Source of the DNA: Emmonsiellopsis sp. PD_33
Lineage: Eukaryota; Ascomycota; Eurotiomycetes; Onygenales; Ajellomycetaceae
Assembly: GCA_032988165.1 (NCBI GenBank)
Contig: JANTQF010000456.1
Span: forward strand, 1-24,019
Length of the DNA stretch: 24,019 nucleotides
Direction of reading: 5' to 3'
Numbering within the stretch: position 1 is the stretch's first letter; every line of letters begins with the position of its first letter. Positions 18,386 to 24,019 of the stretch are shown in pieces. The translations under genes and the position numbers were made by a program. The notes below the pieces were generated by a model, which was not told the origin of the DNA, did not search any database, and worked only from the letters and a program-made list of their open reading frames with translations.

Positions 18386-20024
18386 CTATTCCGAGCTCCC
18401 TTCCTCATCGGAATCCTCTTCATCGTCCTCCGTAATAGGTTCAACCAACAAAGTGCCTCCTCGCCCAATTAGCGCTGCGAGGGAGCCCCCATTTATCTCG
18501 TAGACGACACGTGGTAGATTCGTAACGAGGTTGAAGGTGTATTTGTGTTCGAAGCCATCCGGTTTTGAGGCCTCTGATGGCGTCGCTTCTTCCTCGCCCC
18601 CTTCCTCCGGGTTAAGAATATCATAGCATTCAACAAAAGCGTACACCTCCTCAATATCCGCATCGCCCGCAAACCGTCGCCGAACTGATCTATGTGGGAA
18701 GCGAATATTAAGCATAACAGCCTCCTTATCATTTGCTGACGGTTCATCGTGTATTGCCTTGGCACGCCACTGTTTCCACTGTCGGAGATCTCTGGCGAAT
18801 TTCTCCGCCGCCTCTTGTCTCTCCCGTTCCTCCCTCTCCGCGCGCTGGCGTTCTGCCTCCGCCTCTCTCCGTTGGCGAGCCCGTTCTCTATCCTGAGCTA
18901 GTGAGCGTTCGTACGCAGAATCCTGCTCTTGGCGAATGGTACGCGAAGCTTGTTGTTCCGCTCTGGTGGAGCGGATACGGTCGAGGGCGGGCCGGCTCTC
19001 AGTAATTGCGGAGCGCAGGGTTGCGAGAAACCGGTCTGGAGGCGTAGGCCCGGAAGATTTGGTTATTATGGACATGGCGGTGGATGATTTGCTTGGGTTA
19101 TGCACGATTAGGCCGAAGAATGGGAATTTGGTGCAGTTGACGCCGTTAGCGACTTGGTACGCTTCTGAGTCCCGAACGTTGCCTGCCCATACCAATAGCT
19201 GGTTTTGGGGGTCGTTTATGAAGTCGACAGCCTTGGGTGATAGGAGAGTTTCACGGACCCAACTCCTCGTGTCATCATGCTCTGGGGAGAGAAGAATAAC
19301 GAGTAAATACTTGAGTTCTTGGTGGGCCTTTTCTAAGGCCATATTATATCCATTTTCAAGAAAAGGCAGCGAGTGACTTCCGTATTCCTCCTCAAACTCC
19401 CGTATAAACCGCAAGGCCGTGTCCTTGGGCCCTAGTGGTCTCCGCCCACTTGTATCTCGTCGGACCCCTTGTAGACCCGGAGTAACACAGCCACCTAGCA
19501 ATCGAGGAAGAAATGGGAATAGGGTACCAAAAATACGGAAGGAATTGGTCAACAATCTATATAATAGGTTGAAAGGAGTGAAGAGGATAGCGAGTAGGAG
19601 TGGAGGGCGATAAGCTGGTTGATCGGTTGGTTGCGTTGTTATTCGGGGAGCTAGTTCGACTGTGCGTCCTGTAGAGGTAAGAGTGCGAAGCGGAATGTCG
19701 TCATCGCCGTTCATCAGGTTTTGTGGGATTCGCGGGGATCGTGCGGGAGGGCTGTTCATGGCAGCCTGGGCCTCCGAGACGGGGTCTGGGCCTTCGCCAT
19801 CGAAGAATTTGGTGATGGCAATCTACAGTAAATTGTCAGTAAACCGTGAGCTCCCATGCATGACGAGAGCTGAAGCCGGGGTATTGTACCTGGGCGTTCC
19901 ATTCGGACCGCTGTAGCAGGGGAACAGCAGCCGATTCATCCTGGCCGGTGACGGCAATGTAGGTCTGGAGAGTAGTTTGCTGGCTCTCCGAGAGCTGGGA
20001 GATGTCCACTTCGTCGCTGGCCAT
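18386..20024 (-). CDS. UBA-UAS-UBX domain protein with membrane hairpin (FAF2/UBXD8-like)
   Basis: This is an adaptor expected to recruit the Cdc48/p97 ATPase to ubiquitinated clients at the ER or lipid droplets. Exons: 20024-19890 and 19822-18386 (intron 67 bp), giving 523 aa. The start is the first true ATG. A UBA-like three-helix segment spans about 8-50 and crosses the intron. A hydrophobic hairpin-like stretch runs from about 117 to 155 (LLLAILFTPFNLLYRLL and following). A thioredoxin-like UAS domain follows at about 175-300. A long Arg/Glu-rich coiled coil spans about 335-405. The C-terminal UBX domain is at about 415-510, with TNLPR in place of the classical FPR loop, then an acidic tail ending EEGSSE. 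Domain order matches metazoan FAF2 and its fungal counterparts, so an ERAD role is likely by family. A minus-strand TATAAAA at 20086-20080 gives a leader of roughly 30 nt. Confidence 0.9.
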
Positions 20025-20788
20025 GTTTGTATCTGTGTTCAAAGCTCCATGCACTGGGGAGACAGGAGGTGGATGGGAGTTTTATATGTCGTCATCCATG
20101 GGGAGACAGGCTGGGAGTTCGGGAGGTCGCGGAATCTAGGGGATGAGAGGAATTGTAGGAATAAGCCACAGACTGCAGAAGCTATACAGACCGCAACCTA
20201 GGGAGAGGGGAAGCCGACAAGCCGGGCGAGTGTAGGAGATGTCGGGGATGAAGCATGAAGTTGTCGTGAAGACAGCTGTTTGCCTGGTGAGCTAAGCCTG
20301 CTGAGGTAAGCCGGTCCAGGCCGATCTCGGGTTCTGTACGGACCGGTATTGTAACGCCGTACTGCCCCTGTCGCCGCCTGTAGCCACGGTCACGTAACAT
20401 TACATACGGTACGGTACGCGACGCTCAGCCCTGCCCCAGACGGCAGAACGAGGCTTAGTCAGCCACCGCCTTCAGCAGCATCGCGACGGCACAAAAAGCT
20501 CGCCGCATTTTCAACCACCACCTCTGCGCGACCAGCTGTGTCTGCGTTTCCTTTGTGCCAGTCGCCGGCCAACTGCTCTGCCTGCCCTGTTGCTGGTGTT
20601 TGCCCCGCTGCCGTATCCGAAACGTGCATGTTCTCCTCGCCGCCGCCCAACAATCGCCGCGTCATTGCGTTTGTCCTCTATGGAATGCTGCCCGCCCCAG
20701 CTATCTTCGACCCCCGCAACTTCTTGGATACCGCGTCTTTCGAGTCAATGGAGTACCGCTTGTGCTGAGCTGTGCTGGATCTGCGGAT
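20025..20788. other. Bidirectional promoter region between UBX protein and PAN3
   Basis: This is a 764-bp spacer between divergent housekeeping genes. The UBX side has a TATA box; the PAN3 side is GC-rich with no clear TATA. It contains a perfect 7-bp inverted repeat (CCGGTCC 20311-20317, GGACCGG 20340-20346) and a short TACGG tandem (20405-20418). A 5' UTR of PAN3 probably occupies its last part. No coding sequence is supported. Confidence 0.55.
20080..20086 (-). promoter_or_regulatory. TATA box of the UBX gene
   Basis: TATAAAA reads on the minus strand 56-62 bp upstream of the ATG at 20024. The position is close but workable for a short-leader fungal gene. Confidence 0.5.
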
Positions 20789-23407
20789 ATGGCTTCGGCA
20801 GGAAAGCCTAGCTTGGACGACTCGCGACGGAGTACTGGGTCGCCCAAGCTGAAGGGCCGTGGTAAGTCTCGGGCGCATGCGTGGACCACCCCACGTTCAA
20901 TCGCAGCTTTGTTTGGCTGTTACGGTCGAAAACGTACGAGACTGGATATGTTTTGTTGACTGTCTTTGTGAACCAGAAAATGCGAAGGATACGCTATGCC
21001 GCAATGTGACGATCTACGGTCGATGTCGATACGAAGATAAAGGTACCAGGCAACCCAAGCCGCTGTTTTGAACCGCTCGATAAGGAAATATAATTGACTT
21101 GTTTGCCTCCAAGGCTGCGCATTCAACCATGACCCCTTGAGGGTCAATGCTCCTCACAGTGCTGAAAGGTGGGCTTGGCCACTTCCCCCGCACCATCTGA
21201 GATGATAGCTGACTCTCTGACCGCCACCACAACAGTAAAAAACGGTTTAATGTCGACTCTCCCAGCTTTACCCCTTCTCTCCTGAACGGCTCCGCTGCAA
21301 GCAAGAAAACTGCTACTATCTCGCCAAAAGCTGCAAGTGCAGCTCCGTTTCTCCCGAAAGGCATAATCTCACGTGCGATGCCACCTCCCTAGACCAAGCA
21401 ATCATAACGCTCTTGAATTGACATGGATAATCAGGATCGAATGCCTCTACACCACCAATTCGCCAGGATAGCTCTACGCCGGAGTGGGCTATTGGGGATA
21501 TCCCGGATTTTGTACCCCAAGGATACGACCCCTCACAAGTGGTAAGCGACCCTTTTCATTCTTGTTTGTTGTGGGTTGGAGCATGGCAAGGAAGGAGACG
21601 AGTGTATCGTTGCTATTTTGAATTTGGGTCTATTTCGCCGTATAAATGCGTTTCATTTGCCCGTCTTAGGGCTGATTTTGATCCAAATATTTTGATCCAA
21701 ATATGCGTTTGCTACAATATAATAACACCTTATCTAGGACCTACAGGGCAACGGCAATGGGCCTCTATCAACAGGGGCCTTCGATCCTTTCATTACCTCG
21801 TCTGGGACTCCATTAACTACTCCTGGCGCTGTGAGTCACCAGCCAAACCCATATGCCCACGACCCCGCTGGGCTTGGTGGGGCAGCGTACTTCGGTGCGC
21901 AACCTTCGTTCCAGCAGCCGGTATGTTTCAATCCTCCCGGGCTTTGAAAGAGCCAACCATTAAGTTGCAAATAGGTTCAATACCATCTCTATGCCCCCAT
22001 CGGGCCGCATAACCAAAATATCCTGGGCTATCAAAGGAACGTCCATGATTTGTTCCTTCCGAACGACTTTCGAGAGGAATTACAGAAAAAAGCAGCGGCC
22101 ACACTGCAGACTCTCCCAAGTACGTTTCATAACAAACCAATTCTCTATGTCTAGTTATTAATCTCTCTTAGATTCCCAACTTCCCACTCAAATCGACCAT
22201 TTTCACTCCCTCGTCCCGCTGGATCTGACTCACCAGAAAAATGCGGCCATATTTGGCTATCCCAGCTGGGTATACAAGGCCCAATCCAGCAAAGATGGGA
22301 ACTTTTACGCCCTTAGGCGACTAGAAGGTATGACCATGGGACTCGATTGCTCTGGTATATATCTAACCGTTCAACGTAGGTTTTCGCTTGACAAATGAAA
22401 AAGCCATCCGGTCTGTCCAGAACTGGAAACGAGTTGCCAACGGCAGCGTGGTGACAGTCCACGACGCATTCACGAACCGCAGCTTCCAGGACAGCTCGTT
22501 AATATTCGTCACGGACTACCACCCTCTATCTAAAACATTGGCAGAGCAGCACCTTGGTGGACCCAACAGATATCAGAGCCGCCAGGCCGGGACCCATATC
22601 CCAGAACAAATTTTATGGAGCTACGTTACCCAAATTGCCTCAGCTCTAAAAGCAATTCACAGTGTCGGTCTAGCCGCGCGAGTAATTGATCCCAGCAAGG
22701 TTTTGCTTACTGGAAAAAACCGGATCCGACTAAACGCCTGTGCCATTCTAGACGTGGTACAACATGACTCTCAGCGGTCGATCACCGACCTTCAACATCA
22801 GGACTTGGCTGATTTTGGTCAATTAATCCTCACTCTCGGCGCCAACTCTCCCACCGTCATGCACAACCCTACAAAAGCTATGGAACATTTTACCCGTGCA
22901 TACACTCCGCAGCTCAAAAACTCCGTTTTCTGGCTCCTTGGCGGTCTTCAAAAGGACCAAGAACGCAATATCGACATCTTCATTACCGGCATCTCCTCCC
23001 AGCTCATCTCCACCTTTGACTCCGCCCTCCATCTCGACGACCAACTCACATCCGACCTCTGCCGGGAACTTGAAAATGCCCGCCTTGTCCGCCTCCTCAC
23101 CAAACTGAACTTCATCAACGAACGACCCGAATACGAACATGACCGGCAATGGTCCGAAAACGGCGAACGCTATTTCTTAAAGCTATTCCGCGATTACGTC
23201 TTCCACCAGGTTGATGCGCAGAATTCGCCCGTGGTTGATCTGGGACATGTCTTAACCTGCTTGAATAAATTGGATGCGGGGACGGACGAGAAAATTACCT
23301 TGATCAGTCGGGATGAGCAAAGTTGCTTCGTGGTTAGCTATAAGGAGCTGAAGAAGGCGATCGAGTCATCGTTTCAGGCGTTGACGAAGACTACGAGGAG
23401 GATGTAA
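20789..23407 (+). CDS. PAN3: PAN2-PAN3 deadenylation complex subunit Pan3
   Basis: This is the regulatory subunit that brings the Pan2 nuclease to poly(A)-binding protein and poly(A) tails for cytoplasmic mRNA tail trimming. Exons: 20789-20861, 20977-21042, 21114-21168, 21236-21372, 21435-21541, 21738-21920, 21975-22119, 22172-22327 and 22380-23407, giving 649 aa, normal for the family. A CCCH zinc finger spans Cys32, Cys41, Cys48 and His52 and is split by an intron. A PAM2-like motif FNVDSPSFTP follows at 69-78, fitting PABP binding. The pseudokinase domain runs from about 260 (SLVPLD, then FGYPSWVYKA) to about 515. A coiled-coil linker and the Pan2-binding C-terminal knob end at 649. The acceptor of intron 5 is ambiguous: TAG at 21737 or CAG at 21746, differing by three codons (DLQ). 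Exon 2 is 66 nt and symmetric, so skipping would remove two zinc ligands in frame. Identification is firm. Confidence 0.96.
21676..21703. repeat. 14-bp tandem duplication in PAN3 intron 5
   Basis: TTTTGATCCAAATA occurs twice back to back (21676-21689 and 21690-21703) inside the 196-bp intron 5, the longest of the gene. It looks like a recent slippage duplication that lengthened the intron. Confidence 0.8.
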
Positions 23408-24019
23408 AGTTGCTAGTTCCCTTTTTCTTGGACTACCTTCAGCTTCCCTCCCGTCTCCCCCTTTTTTGCAATATTGCCAGTTAGTACGGGATGTGAGGAT
23501 CACACAAATGGCCCAAGGCGAGGTTGGATTGGATAATATTCGGTTGAACTACTATATATGGTATAGCACGGGAACGGGAGTTGGCCTGAACAGGACGGGG
23601 TGAAGGAAGGAAGCAGGTTAGGGGAACCAATCTAGCAACCAAAACTAATTTGTCGTTTTGACATTATTTTGCTTGGTTTGGCTTTTTTTTTTTGTTTTCT
23701 TCCTGTCTATGGTAGTTAGGTGGCTCTGCATCGATGGAGTGCGCGGGTGGGATGAAAACAGTACAGATTAGTTATAGGTACAGGAAGGATAGGGATATAT
23801 GACATGATTGGGAAACGGGGGAGAAGGGGTGGTAGCTTAAGTCAATATTCAAAAAATATTATTTATTTAGTTTCTATCATTCCCCCTTTTCCAGTACTTT
23901 TCTGATATCCTGATATCGTCAACTATTATTTTTGTGCATCTATACCTACCTTACCTCCGAATATCCAGTTCAGGAGGGAGAAAACATACAATTTTGTTCA
24001 CCTGTGGTCTTGCCACAGA
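23408..24019. other. 3' flank of PAN3
   Basis: AT-rich and T-run-containing sequence follows the PAN3 stop codon and should hold its 3' UTR and polyadenylation region. No further gene, RNA or repeat can be supported before the window ends. Confidence 0.6.

Overview
The window is nuclear DNA from a filamentous ascomycete, most likely of the Eurotiomycetes (Aspergillus/Penicillium type). The evidence is short spliceosomal introns (mostly 52-115 bp) with GT...AG ends and CTAAC/CTGAC-like branch sites, a ribosomal protein gene whose start codon is cut off by an intron, and recognisable fungal families (Pan3, fungal rhodopsin-domain membrane protein, UBX protein, GPI-anchored GH20). There are no operons, Shine-Dalgarno sites or CRISPR arrays, and no transposon coding sequence was found.

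Layout. (1) 1-1386 is a non-coding upstream region with two core-promoter-like sites. (2) 1387/1486-3688 (+) is a seven-exon D-2-hydroxyacid dehydrogenase of the glyoxylate/hydroxypyruvate reductase type, with a very long first intron and two possible starts. (3) 4299-5480 (+) is ribosomal protein L17 (uL22), four exons. (4) 7036-8456 (-) is a five-exon seven-helix rhodopsin-domain membrane protein. (5) 9796-12049 (+) is a nine-exon Baeyer-Villiger-type flavin monooxygenase transcribed divergently from (4). The shared 1.3-kb spacer holds a tRNA-like relic and ordered repeats. (6) 13257-15485 (+) is an intronless, secreted and probably GPI-anchored GH20 hexosaminidase-like enzyme. (7) 16943-17992 (+) is an intronless NAD(P)-dependent aldehyde/ketone reductase of the extended SDR family. 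(8) 18386-20024 (-) is a UBA-UAS-UBX protein with a membrane hairpin (FAF2/UBXD8-like). (9) 20789-23407 (+) is the deadenylase subunit Pan3, nine exons, divergent from (8). 23408-24019 is 3' flank.

How the genes relate. L17, the UBX protein and Pan3 are housekeeping functions: translation, ER protein quality control, and mRNA poly(A) shortening. The dehydrogenase, flavin monooxygenase, SDR reductase, GH20 enzyme and rhodopsin-domain receptor are accessory metabolic or surface genes. No polyketide synthase, NRPS, terpene synthase, transporter or cluster regulator is present, so I do not call a biosynthetic cluster. I found no clear undescribed multi-gene system. The most interesting signals are small: a possible dual-start enzyme, a skippable exon carrying half of the Pan3 zinc finger, a 14-nt microexon, a helically phased triple repeat next to a degenerate tRNA-like sequence, and a uORF pair ahead of the GH20 gene. 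Exon borders were derived by hand from splice signals and conserved protein motifs recalled for each family; no alignment or database search was run.
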